Positions 6,363 to 13,637 of a stretch of DNA of 16,382 nt are shown here, one piece after another. This DNA is from Thermoleophilia bacterium (GTDB lineage Bacteria > Actinomycetota > Thermoleophilia > Gaiellales > Gaiellaceae): contig JAICLM010000018.1 in assembly GCA_025927435.1 (NCBI GenBank), positions 1 to 16,382 on the forward strand, given 5' to 3'. Under the pieces are notes generated by a model, which saw only the letters and a list, made by a program, of their open reading frames with translations, did no database searches and had not been told where the DNA came from. Made by a program: the position numbers and the translations under genes. Position 1 is the stretch's first letter. Each line of letters starts with the position of its first letter.

Positions 6363-6965
6363 ATGAAGGGCCGTCTACCGATTGCCGTGACGCTCGCGCT
6401 CGCGGCGGTTCTGCTTGTGACGGCGGGGTCTGCAAGCGGCGCCGCCGGTGGAGGCAAGCTGCGTTGCTTCGCCGACGCCCCCGCGACATGCACGCTCAAC
6501 TCAGCCACGTCCGCCACGATCGACGCCACCGGCGGTGGCGACGCAGGCGTGTACCTGAGCAACGGCAAGAGCCTGAGCGGCGTTCCGCTCGCGAAGGCGG
6601 AGTTCTCGTTCACCTACTTCTGTGGGAACACCACCGACATCACCTCGTGCACGGGCGGTGGCATCCCGCGCTGGAGCATCCCGATCTCGACGGACGGGAA
6701 CAGCAGGACGACCGAGGGCTACGCCTTCATCGACGGCGCGAACTGCCTCGCGAACGGTACGGCGCCCTCCGGTGGAGGGCTGACCGTCTCGACCACGGTC
6801 GCGACCTGCCCCGTGTTCTTCGGGTCGACCGAGTACCCGAACTGGGATGCGTTTGCCACGTCGAATCCGAGCTACACGATCTCGGGAGACCTTCCGTTCG
6901 TGATCTCGGACGGGTCGACGGCGTCCGTTCAGATCGTCTCGAACGTCATCGAGACGAAGTCCTAG
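6363..6965 (+). CDS. Secreted protein of unknown function with six cysteines
   Basis: A 200-residue precursor. Residues 1-26 form a classical Sec signal peptide: MKGR, a hydrophobic core of leucines, alanines and valines, then a small-residue site AGSASG-A. There is no lipobox and no second membrane segment, so the mature protein of about 174 residues should be exported. It has six cysteines (35, 43, 87, 96, 128, 149), an even number that could form three disulfides. The rest is rich in Ser, Thr, Gly and Asn, with short alternating patterns suggesting beta structure. No catalytic motif is evident and I recognise no family. The strong ribosome binding site and terminator-like hairpin imply a well-expressed single-gene unit. 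Confidence 0.85.
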   Translation: MKGRLPIAVTLALAAVLLVTAGSASGAAGGGKLRCFADAPATCTLNSATSATIDATGGGDAGVYLSNGKSLSGVPLAKAEFSFTYFCGNTTDITSCTGGGIPRWSIPISTDGNSRTTEGYAFIDGANCLANGTAPSGGGLTVSTTVATCPVFFGSTEYPNWDAFATSNPSYTISGDLPFVISDGSTASVQIVSNVIETKS

Positions 6966-6990
6966 TCGAACCCACGTCAGGGATCTCACG

Positions 6991-7017
6991 CTGAGGGCCG
7001 CCGCGGGCGGCCCTCAG
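6991..7017. terminator. Strong hairpin between convergent genes
   Basis: Perfect 12-bp inverted repeat (CTGAGGGCCGCC / GGCGGCCCTCAG) with a GCG loop, 25 nt after the secreted-protein stop and 18 nt after the mec stop on the other strand. There is no T-tract on either strand, so it would be a U-less actinobacterial-type terminator usable in both directions. Confidence 0.7.
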
Positions 7018-7035
7018 CCACAGACGCGCCGATCG

Positions 7036-7410
7036 TCAGCCGAGCTCGAGTGGCTCGATCGCGCCGTCCGTGATCGTCCAGGCCGCGAGCTCGTCGCCCG
7101 CGACGGAGTAGACGAGGTACGGGCGGCCCTGCCAGAGGCCAACGTTCTCGACGTCGGTGCGCGACGGACGCGGCGGTGCGGAGACGTGCGAGTGGACGAC
7201 AGCGAGCTCGTAGCCCTCGTCCTCGAGGAACCAGAGCTCGGGATCGACCTCGAGCTCGAAGCGGTACGGGGACTCGGCGCCGTTGCGGCCCGGCTCGTAG
7301 CGGTCGGCGATCCGGTCGCGCAGCACGAGCAGGCCGCAGCTCTCGTTCGGCAACTCCCTTCGCGCGTGCTCCGCGAGCGCTTCGCGCACCGGCGGCGGGA
7401 TTACCACCAC
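7036..7410 (-). CDS. mec: Mec-type JAMM/MPN metallopeptidase (CysO-cysteine hydrolase)
   Basis: A 124-residue protein from GTG 7410 (GTG 7407 is equally possible). The complete JAMM zinc motif is present: catalytic Glu23 (NESCGLL), then H73-S-H75, seven residues, Ser83, two residues, Asp86 (VVHSHVSAPPRPSRTD). In mycobacteria, Mec hydrolyses the CysO-cysteine adduct to release free cysteine and carrier. Here it is the last gene of the leftward operon, and its start overlaps the cysM stop by 10 nt, so translation is probably coupled. An upstream extension inside cysM is rejected because it reads basic, out-of-character sequence. In this organism it may also trim the encoded Cys from CysO. A hairpin follows the stop. 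Confidence 0.88.
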   Translation of the reverse strand: MVVIPPPVREALAEHARRELPNESCGLLVLRDRIADRYEPGRNGAESPYRFELEVDPELWFLEDEGYELAVVHSHVSAPPRPSRTDVENVGLWQGRPYLVYSVAGDELAAWTITDGAIEPLELG

Positions 7411-8336
7411 AGCTTGCTCTCGTCGATCTCCTCGCCCTGCCAGAAACCGGCGGAGAGGTACTTCCAGCCGCCGTCCGCGAGAACGCACACCACGACGCCT
7501 TCCTCGAGCTCGCCCGCGAGCCGCCGCGCGATGTGGAGCACGGCGCCGCTCGAGACGCCGGCGAAGATCCCCTCGCTCTCGAGGAGAGCGTGCACGCCGG
7601 CGACCGCGTCCTCGTTCGAGACGAGCAGCTTCCGGTCGAGCTTCGCCACGTCGAGAATCGGCGGGACGTAGCCGTCGTCGAGCGAGCGCAGGCCCATCAC
7701 CGGGTCGCCGGGCAACGGCTCGGCGGCGGCGACCACGACATCGGGGAAGCTCTCCCGCAGCCGCTCGCCGGCGCCCATCAGCGTCCCGCCGGTGCCGAGC
7801 CCGGCGACGAGGACGTCGACGCGGTCGAGCGCGGCGGCGATCTCCGCACCCGTGCCGTCGTAGTGCGCGCGGGGATTCGCCTCGTTCGCGTACTGGAACG
7901 GCATGAAATAGCGCGGCTCCCGCTCGGCGAGCTCCAGCGCGAGGCGAACGGCTCCGTTCGAGCCCTGCTCGCCGGGCGACTCGACGATCCTCGCCCCGTA
8001 CAGGCGCAGGAGGCGGCGCCGCTCCTCGGTCGCGTTCTCCGGAAGCACGCAGGTGAGCGAGTAGCCCTTGAGCCTGGCCACCAGCGCGAGCGAGATGCCG
8101 GTGTTGCCGGAGGTCGGCTCGAGCAGCTCGCGGCCGGGCTCGAGCTCTCCCGCCGCCTCGGCGGCCTCGATCATCGCGATTGCCACGCGATCCTTGATCG
8201 AGCCGGTCGGGTTCTGTCCCTCGAGCTTCGCGTACAGGCGCACCGACGACTTCGGCGACAGGCGCCGCAGCTCGACGAGCGGCGTGTTGCCGACCAGCTC
8301 GAGAAGGGAGCCCGCGGTGCCGGCTCTAGCAGCCAC
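7401..8336 (-). CDS. cysM: CysO-dependent cysteine synthase (PLP enzyme)
   Basis: A 311-residue fold-type II PLP enzyme. K48 in PTGSIKDR should carry the cofactor; TSGNTG (75-80) binds the substrate carboxylate, and GTGGT (181-185) the PLP phosphate. EGIFAGVSSGAVLH and DGGWKYLSAG are typical of the CysM branch. From memory of mycobacterial CysM, an Arg in the loop before DEGFVP binds the phosphate of O-phosphoserine; the matching loop here is GLRSLDDGYVP with R217, so O-phosphoserine is the likely acceptor. The C-terminal tail ending KLWW resembles the mobile active-site tail ending QLWA. GTG 8336 overlaps the cysO end by 11 nt; no other usable start precedes LLELVGNTPL. Confidence 0.92.
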   Translation of the reverse strand: MAARAGTAGSLLELVGNTPLVELRRLSPKSSVRLYAKLEGQNPTGSIKDRVAIAMIEAAEAAGELEPGRELLEPTSGNTGISLALVARLKGYSLTCVLPENATEERRRLLRLYGARIVESPGEQGSNGAVRLALELAEREPRYFMPFQYANEANPRAHYDGTGAEIAAALDRVDVLVAGLGTGGTLMGAGERLRESFPDVVVAAAEPLPGDPVMGLRSLDDGYVPPILDVAKLDRKLLVSNEDAVAGVHALLESEGIFAGVSSGAVLHIARRLAGELEEGVVVCVLADGGWKYLSAGFWQGEEIDESKLWW

Positions 8337-8598
8337 CGGCCATTGCGGGGAGCAGGATCACCGTGCCCCCGTGCTCGACCGGTGTGTCGAGCCCGTCGAG
8401 CGTCCGGACGTCCTCGCCCTCGAGGTAGACGTTGACGAACGGCGCGATCTCGTCGTCCTCCACGAGTTGCGTCCGCAGCGAGGGGAAGCGGGCCATGAGG
8501 TCGTCGAGCAGCTCGCGCACGGTGCCGCCCTCGGCGGGCACCTCGCGCGCGCCGCCGACGTCGCCGCGCAGCTGTGGTGGGATCCGGACGCGACTCAT
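8326..8598 (-). CDS. cysO: Sulfur-carrier protein CysO (MoaD/ThiS fold), ending Gly-Gly-Cys
   Basis: A 90-residue ubiquitin-like sulfur carrier. Family features are RELLDDLMARFPSLRTQL, FVNVYLEGEDVR and the C-terminal strand TVILLPAMAGG. In CysO/MoaD/ThiS proteins the final Gly is adenylated and converted to a thiocarboxylate. Here one more codon, TGC, follows the double Gly (88-89) before TAG 8328-8326, so the primary product ends Gly-Gly-Cys90. That tail must be removed before activation, and the JAMM peptidase in the same operon is the obvious candidate. The ATG at 8598 overlaps the activator's stop (ATGA), and the 3' end overlaps cysM by 11 nt. The carrier should shuttle between the activating enzyme, CysM and Mec in the cytosol. 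Confidence 0.9.
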   Translation of the reverse strand: MSRVRIPPQLRGDVGGAREVPAEGGTVRELLDDLMARFPSLRTQLVEDDEIAPFVNVYLEGEDVRTLDGLDTPVEHGGTVILLPAMAGGC

Positions 8599-9842
8599 GC
8601 GTGGGCCGGCCTTCCGCTACAGAACTCGACGTAATCCACGTACTCGGTGATCGTGGGGGAGTCGCCGCAGACGGGACAGTTCGGGTCGCGGCGGAGCTTG
8701 ACCTCGCTGAACTCGGTCGCGAGCGCGTCGAACAGCAGCAGCCGCCCGACGAGCGGCTCGCCGATGCCGAGGCAGAGCTTCAGCGCCTCGCTCGCCTGCA
8801 GCGAGCCGACGATGCCCGGCAGGACGCCGAGCACGCCGCCTTCGGCGCAGCTCGGAGCGAGCTCGGGCGGCGGCGGCTGGGGGAACAAGCACCGGTAGCA
8901 GGGCCCGTCGAGGCTGGAAGCGCCGTCGGCGAAGCCGCCGGCGCCCGGCCCGTCAAGACCCCGCGCGCCTTCGGCGCGCGGCCGGGGCTTGAAGACCGTC
9001 GCCTGCCCCTCGAAGCGGTAGATCGAGCCGTGCACGAGGGGGATGTCGTGCCAGACGGCCGCGTCGTTGATCAGGTACCGCGTCGGGAAGTTGTCCGCGC
9101 CGTCGACGACCACGTCCCAACCGTCGGCGAGGATCCGCTCGACGTTCTCGGACGTGAGCCGCTCGATGTAGGGCACGACCTCGATGTCGGGGTTGAGCTC
9201 CTCGAGCGTGCGCTTCGCCGACTCCGCCTTCCACTCTCCGAGACGCGCGGTCGAGTGCATCACCTGGCGCTGCAGGTTCGACGCGTCGACGCGGTCGTCG
9301 TCGACGATGCCGAGCCGCCCGACGCCGGCCGCCGCGAGGTAGAGCCCCGCCGGCGAACCGAGCCCACCTGCACCCAGCAGCAGCACGCGCGAGTCGAGCA
9401 GCTTGAGCTGTCCCTCCTCGCCGACCTCGGGGATCAGGACGTGCCGGCTGTAGCGCTGCCGCTTCTCACCGTCGAGCGTGCGGGGCAGCTCGGTCGGCAG
9501 GCCGCTGCGCTTCCAGTCGGTGTAGCCGCCGGCGAGCGAGACGACGTGCTCGTAGCCGAGCTCCTCGAGCGACTTGGCGGCGAACGCCGAGCGGTTGCCC
9601 GCGGCGCAGTAGAGGAGAATCGGTTGCGCGCGATCGGGAGCTGCTTGCTCGATGCGCGACTCGAGGTTGCCGCGCGGAATGTGGATCGCGCCCGGAATCC
9701 TTCCTTCGGTCCATTCGTCGACCTCGCGCACGTCGACGATCAGCGGACGGTCGGGGTCGTCGAGCACCCCACGCGCCTCACTGACGTCGATCTCGTCGAT
9801 CTCCGACTTGACTTGCTGCAGCAGTTCCCGATAACTCGGCAT
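8595..9842 (-). CDS. moeZ: Rhodanese-ThiF fusion, sulfur-carrier adenylyl/sulfurtransferase
   Basis: A 415-residue two-domain enzyme expected to adenylate CysO and transfer sulfur to it. Residues 15-115 are a rhodanese with active-site C79 (CAAGNRS). Residues 128-405 are a MoeB/ThiF E1-like domain: GAGGLGS (157-163), DDDRVDASNLQRQ with N189 and R192, K205, and DGADN (247-251). The zinc site is C315/C318 with C389/C392. The order is reversed relative to mycobacterial MoeZ and MOCS3, which have ThiF first. An extra Gly/Ala-rich segment (about 288-312) before CYRC includes a DNA palindrome. ATG 9842 is chosen because the rhodanese starts soon after; upstream codons lie inside the divergent gene. 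It is first in the operon and overlaps cysO by 4 nt. Confidence 0.88.
   Translation of the reverse strand: MPSYRELLQQVKSEIDEIDVSEARGVLDDPDRPLIVDVREVDEWTEGRIPGAIHIPRGNLESRIEQAAPDRAQPILLYCAAGNRSAFAAKSLEELGYEHVVSLAGGYTDWKRSGLPTELPRTLDGEKRQRYSRHVLIPEVGEEGQLKLLDSRVLLLGAGGLGSPAGLYLAAAGVGRLGIVDDDRVDASNLQRQVMHSTARLGEWKAESAKRTLEELNPDIEVVPYIERLTSENVERILADGWDVVVDGADNFPTRYLINDAAVWHDIPLVHGSIYRFEGQATVFKPRPRAEGARGLDGPGAGGFADGASSLDGPCYRCLFPQPPPPELAPSCAEGGVLGVLPGIVGSLQASEALKLCLGIGEPLVGRLLLFDALATEFSEVKLRRDPNCPVCGDSPTITEYVDYVEFCSGRPAHA
8961..8981. repeat. Palindrome inside moeZ coding sequence
   Basis: Perfect 9-bp arms CCGCGCGCC / GGCGCGCGG with a TTC loop. An outer pair CAAG (8954-8957) / CTTG (8988-8991) is separated by unpaired bases. 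It encodes part of the Gly/Ala/Arg-rich insertion that separates the ThiF core from the zinc-binding CYRC motif. It could be an inserted palindromic element or a local expansion. Confidence 0.55.
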
Positions 9843-9852
9843 CGCTTTCGGA

Positions 9853-9881
9853 AATGTAGCGACCCCGCTCCTGGCTACGCT
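9853..9881. promoter_or_regulatory. Back-to-back -10 boxes of moeZ and the TPR gene
   Basis: The divergent gap is only 46 nt. Leftwards, TACATT (9858-9853) ends 10 nt before the moeZ ATG. Rightwards, TACGCT (9876-9881) ends 7 nt before the GTG at 9889. Both fit TANNNT and leaderless starts. Each -35 would fall at or inside the opposing gene's start region, so the two promoters would interfere. No clear -35 consensus is seen. Confidence 0.4.
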
Positions 9882-9888
9882 CGAAGTC

Positions 9889-10911
9889 GTGGCGACCGAA
9901 GCTCGCCCTCTCGTGGGGCTCCGGAACCGGCGCGTCGTCGTGATCGTCGCGCTGGCCGCGCTGATCGCCGCGGCAGGTGTCGTGGGGGTGACGCTGCTCC
10001 AGACTCGCGGTGAGCACACGACGATTCCCGGCGCGGTGACCACGCCGCAGCCCGGCGATCCTCCGCTCCGGCTCGACTTCGGGCTCGACACGAGCGCCGA
10101 GGTGCGAGCGCTCACGCAGGCGCAGTCGCTGTACAACGCCAACCACGTCGCGCAGGCGGCGGCGATCTTCGCCCGCTACCACTCGCTCGAGGCGCAGATC
10201 GGCTCGGCCTTTGCCTCCTGGGACGAGAACGGGCTCGCGAGGATGCAGAGCCTCGCCGCCGCTCATCCCGCGAGCAGCGTCGCGCTGCTCCACCTCGGCA
10301 TCGCCGACTTCTGGGCCGGCCAGAACGCTGACGCGGTCTCGGCCTGGGAGAGGGCGGCGAAGGTCGGCGCCGACTCGCCGAGCGGCGTCAGGGCCGAGGA
10401 TTTCCTGCACCCGACCCTGCGGGGCAACAAACAGATTCCCGGTCTGCCGTTCGTCGTGCTCGACTTCAGCGCACCGCGCAGGATCGCCGAACTCTCGGGG
10501 ACGAAGCAGCTCGCTGCCCTCGCCCGCGCAGCAGCGAAGCCGGACGCCCGCGCCAAGCTGCTGTACGGCTCCGCGCTGTGGAGCCTCGAGCGGCCGGTCT
10601 CGGCGGAGCGCCAGTTCGAGGCGGCCGCGAAGCTCGCGCCGCACGACCCGGTCGCGCGCACCGCCGCGGCCGTGGGCGCGTTCACGAAGGCGAACCCCGT
10701 CAAGGCGTTCTCGCGCCTCGGCCCGTTGACAGGTGTCTTCCCGACCGCCGCTGTCGTTCGCTTCCATCTCGGTCTGCTGCTGCTCTGGAGCGGCGAGCGG
10801 AAGAAAGCGGTCGAGCAGCTCAAGCTCGCCGCGACCGAGCAGCCGCGTTCGTCCTATGCAGAAGACGCCAAAAGGCTTCTTTCGCGCTTGCCTGGTACTA
10901 GGTCTAAGTAA
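9889..10911 (+). CDS. Membrane-anchored TPR-like repeat protein, function unknown
   Basis: A 340-residue protein. A basic N-terminus (LRNRR) precedes one hydrophobic segment (about 15-37), so it is probably a signal anchor with the remainder outside the membrane. A Pro/Thr-rich linker (about 44-60) follows. The rest is Ala-rich helices in TPR-like pairs: ALTQAQSLYNANHVAQAAAIF, VALLHLGIADFWAGQNADAVSAWERAA, ASAERQFEAAAKLAPHDP-like units near 235-255, and RFHLGLLLLWSGERKKAVEQLKLAA. No enzymatic motif is visible. Such proteins usually scaffold assemblies at the envelope; a partner cannot be named. The GTG at 9889 is supported by a -10 seven nt upstream. It precedes the sigma factor by 83 nt on the same strand, which may be chance. 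Confidence 0.75.
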   Translation: MATEARPLVGLRNRRVVVIVALAALIAAAGVVGVTLLQTRGEHTTIPGAVTTPQPGDPPLRLDFGLDTSAEVRALTQAQSLYNANHVAQAAAIFARYHSLEAQIGSAFASWDENGLARMQSLAAAHPASSVALLHLGIADFWAGQNADAVSAWERAAKVGADSPSGVRAEDFLHPTLRGNKQIPGLPFVVLDFSAPRRIAELSGTKQLAALARAAAKPDARAKLLYGSALWSLERPVSAERQFEAAAKLAPHDPVARTAAAVGAFTKANPVKAFSRLGPLTGVFPTAAVVRFHLGLLLLWSGERKKAVEQLKLAATEQPRSSYAEDAKRLLSRLPGTRSK

Positions 10912-10979
10912 AGAAAATATGAGCCGAACGGCCTATGGCGCCTGCGTGGACCCGCATGGCACATTGCGGCATCGCCAGC

Positions 10980-10986
10980 GAGGGGG
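10980..10986 (+). promoter_or_regulatory. Ribosome binding site of the sigma factor gene
   Basis: GAGGGGG ends 8 nt before ATG 10995. It favours this start over the in-frame ATG 10935, which has no ribosome binding site and would add 20 residues without sigma-factor character. Confidence 0.55.
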
Positions 10987-10994
10987 ATGGGGAG

Positions 10995-12080
<1,086 letters not shown>

Positions 12081-12083
12081 GCC

Positions 12084-12959
12084 TCACGGGAGAAACTCCG
12101 CGAGCGAGCGCGCAATGCCCGCGGAGTCGAGCCCGTGCGCGGCCCGGTGCTCCGCTCCCGTGCCGTAGCGGCGGAACTCGGCGTTCGGGACGCCTAGCGC
12201 CAGCAGCCGGTGCGGCCGATCGCGCAGCGCGACGGCGATCTCAGCCGCCGAGGTGCCGGCCTGGTACGGCTCGACGAGGACGACGTCGGTCCCGGTGCCG
12301 AGCGCGTCCCGCACCGCGTCGTGCGGGAACGGACGCACGGTTGCGAGGTACGCGACGCTGAGGTCGCGGTCTGGGGTCGCCTCGAGCACCGGCCTCAGCG
12401 TCGGCCCGACCGCGACGACGATCGGCGCGGCGGGGGAGCCGTGGCGGAGCACGGTGAAGCCGCCGCCGTCGACGCGCGCGTGGTTCTCCTCCTCGCTCAT
12501 GCGGATGTAGACGCGATCGTCGCCGGCGAGGGACCGCCGGAACAGCGACTCGAGCTCGTGGGGGTGGCCGGGCACGTGGATAGTCCAGCCGGGGAGCGCC
12601 GCGACGAGGGCGACGTCCTCCGGCGCCTGGTGGGTGCGGCCGCTGCGGGCAGCGTCGTAGGAGGCGCCGGTCGAGACGAGCACCGCGCCGAGGTCGTTGT
12701 GGCCGAGGTCGAGCTTGAGGAACTCCCAGGGCCGCTCGACGAGGAACGGCGTGTAGGAGTGCGCAACGGAGCGGTAGCCCTCGAGCGCGAGCCCGGCGGC
12801 GACGCCGATCATCAACTGCTCGCGGATGCCGACGTCGAAGTGGCGCGAATGCCCGCCGATCGCGTCGTTCCCGATCTGCGCGGTGACGACCGCGACGCGA
12901 TCATCCTCGTCGAGCGCCTCCCGGACGAGGTCGTAGAACCGCTCGCGCATGCCGGTCAT
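12084..12959 (-). CDS. Transketolase, C-terminal subunit (pyrimidine-binding and C domains)
   Basis: A 291-residue half-transketolase. The pyrimidine-binding domain (about 1-165) has the catalytic Glu47 in FDVGIREQLMIGVAAGLA, then SYTPFLVERPWEFLK and GRTHQAPEDVALVAALPGWTIHVPGHPHELE, all typical of transketolase/DXS-type enzymes. The transketolase C domain (about 170-291) includes VVAVGPTLRPVLEA, VRPFPHDAV and VVLVEPYQAGTSAAEIA. It needs the N subunit for a complete thiamine-diphosphate site. ATG 12959 is preferred because it overlaps the upstream stop as ATGA; ATG 12950 is an alternative. It is the second and last gene of the leftward operon. The sugar-phosphate substrates cannot be deduced. 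Confidence 0.88.
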   Translation of the reverse strand: MTGMRERFYDLVREALDEDDRVAVVTAQIGNDAIGGHSRHFDVGIREQLMIGVAAGLALEGYRSVAHSYTPFLVERPWEFLKLDLGHNDLGAVLVSTGASYDAARSGRTHQAPEDVALVAALPGWTIHVPGHPHELESLFRRSLAGDDRVYIRMSEEENHARVDGGGFTVLRHGSPAAPIVVAVGPTLRPVLEATPDRDLSVAYLATVRPFPHDAVRDALGTGTDVVLVEPYQAGTSAAEIAVALRDRPHRLLALGVPNAEFRRYGTGAEHRAAHGLDSAGIARSLAEFLP

Positions 12960-13600
12960 CTCGCGCCCACCTCCGCGACGATGCAGCGCGGGCGTCTTCC
13001 CTCGAGGTCGGGTCGCAGCGCTGCCTCGAGCGCCTCGTGGTCGCGTCCGTCCACCCTCAGCGCGATCCAGCCCTCGAGCATGAAGCGGCGCTCGATCCCC
13101 TCGGGCCAGCCGAGCCAGGCGGAGTCGTTGTCGACGACGACCGCGGTCAGCGTTCCGAGGCCGATCCGGCCGGCGTACTGCACCGCCTCCCAGTTCGAGC
13201 CCTCGTCGAGCTCGCCGTCGCCGACGAGGCACCACACGCGGCGACCGGTCAGCGCCGAGCCGACCGCAACTCCGAGGCCGTGCCCGAGCGAGCCGCTCGA
13301 GAGCTCGACTCCCGGCGCGAGCTTGCGATCGGGGTGGTAGCCCAGCATCGAGTCGAACGAGCCGAAGCCGTCGAGGGTTTCGACCGGGACGATGCCCTTC
13401 GCGGCGAGCACCGCATAGAACGCCGCGGGGCCGTGGCCCTTCGAGAGGAGGAAGCGGTCCTCTTCGCCGAGGACGCGGTCGTACAGGACCCACAGCACGT
13501 CGAGGGTCGAGAACGAGCTGCGGTCGTGCTTCTCGTCGCCGGTCAGCCGCCTGAGCAGCTCCGGGAGGTCTTCGTAACCGAGTGTCGTCGTCGTGGCCAT
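12956..13600 (-). CDS. Transketolase, N-terminal (thiamine diphosphate-binding) subunit
   Basis: A 214-residue subunit with the diphosphate-binding motif GDGE (127-130) closing at N158 (VVVDND). Conserved loops are LLSKGHGPAAFYAVLAAKG (52-70), GYHPDRKLAPGVELSSGSLGHGLGVA and DEGSNWEAVQYAG. It is shorter than usual split N subunits (about 270): the segment before the first helix is brief, and the usual GHPGG-type loop reads GDEKHDRSSFST. ATG 13600 is chosen over the in-frame TTG 13621, which lies within the promoter. A MerR-type promoter (-10 ending 6 nt upstream) drives it divergently from the SoxR-like gene, and it overlaps the C subunit by 4 nt. It is a likely enzyme of pentose-phosphate metabolism under redox control. 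Confidence 0.87.
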   Translation of the reverse strand: MATTTTLGYEDLPELLRRLTGDEKHDRSSFSTLDVLWVLYDRVLGEEDRFLLSKGHGPAAFYAVLAAKGIVPVETLDGFGSFDSMLGYHPDRKLAPGVELSSGSLGHGLGVAVGSALTGRRVWCLVGDGELDEGSNWEAVQYAGRIGLGTLTAVVVDNDSAWLGWPEGIERRFMLEGWIALRVDGRDHEALEAALRPDLEGRRPRCIVAEVGAR

Positions 13601-13612
13601 GCACGCACCGTA

Positions 13613-13630
13613 GAACCTCAACTAAGGTTC
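13613..13630. promoter_or_regulatory. Inverted repeat, probable SoxR-like operator
   Basis: GAACCT (13613-13618) and AGGTTC (13625-13630) are perfect 6-bp arms around CAACTA, centred within half a base of the middle of the transketolase promoter spacer. The same dyad overlaps the candidate -10 of the regulator gene, allowing autoregulation. Confidence 0.65.
13623..13628 (+). promoter_or_regulatory. Putative -10 (TAAGGT) of the SoxR-like gene
   Basis: TAAGGT ends 9 nt before GTG 13638. It lies inside the operator dyad. No -35 consensus is seen near 13600. If used, regulator transcription would be excluded when polymerase or regulator occupies the opposite promoter. Confidence 0.4.
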
Positions 13631-13637
13631 AAGTCAA

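Larger units (their letters stand above)
13607..13637 (-). promoter_or_regulatory. MerR/SoxR-type promoter of the transketolase operon
   Basis: Read leftwards: -35 TTGACT (13637-13632), exactly 19 nt of spacer (13631-13613), -10 TACGGT (13612-13607). The spacer is filled by an inverted repeat. A 19-nt spacer is the hallmark of promoters that MerR-family activators untwist, known for merT and soxS. Transcription would begin about 6-7 nt downstream, at or next to ATG 13600, so the mRNA should be leaderless. Confidence 0.75.

Noticed and set aside
9843..10142. Upstream extension of moeZ to 10142
   Set aside because: It overlaps the divergent TPR gene, is low-complexity Ser/Thr/Ala, and ATG 9842 begins just before the rhodanese domain with a -10 upstream.
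10935..10994. 20-residue N-terminal extension of the sigma factor from ATG 10935
   Set aside because: It has no ribosome binding site or TANNNT box at leaderless spacing; the ATG at 10995 is preceded by GAGGGGG. It remains a minor possibility.
12096..12126. CTCCGCG/CGCGGAG inverted repeat as terminator of the sigma factor gene
   Set aside because: The loop is 17 nt, it lies inside the opposing coding sequence, and such arms are common by chance at this GC content.
12174..12186. GAAC...GTTC resembling a second LexA box
   Set aside because: The spacer is 5 nt, not 4, and it lies inside the transketolase C-subunit coding sequence.
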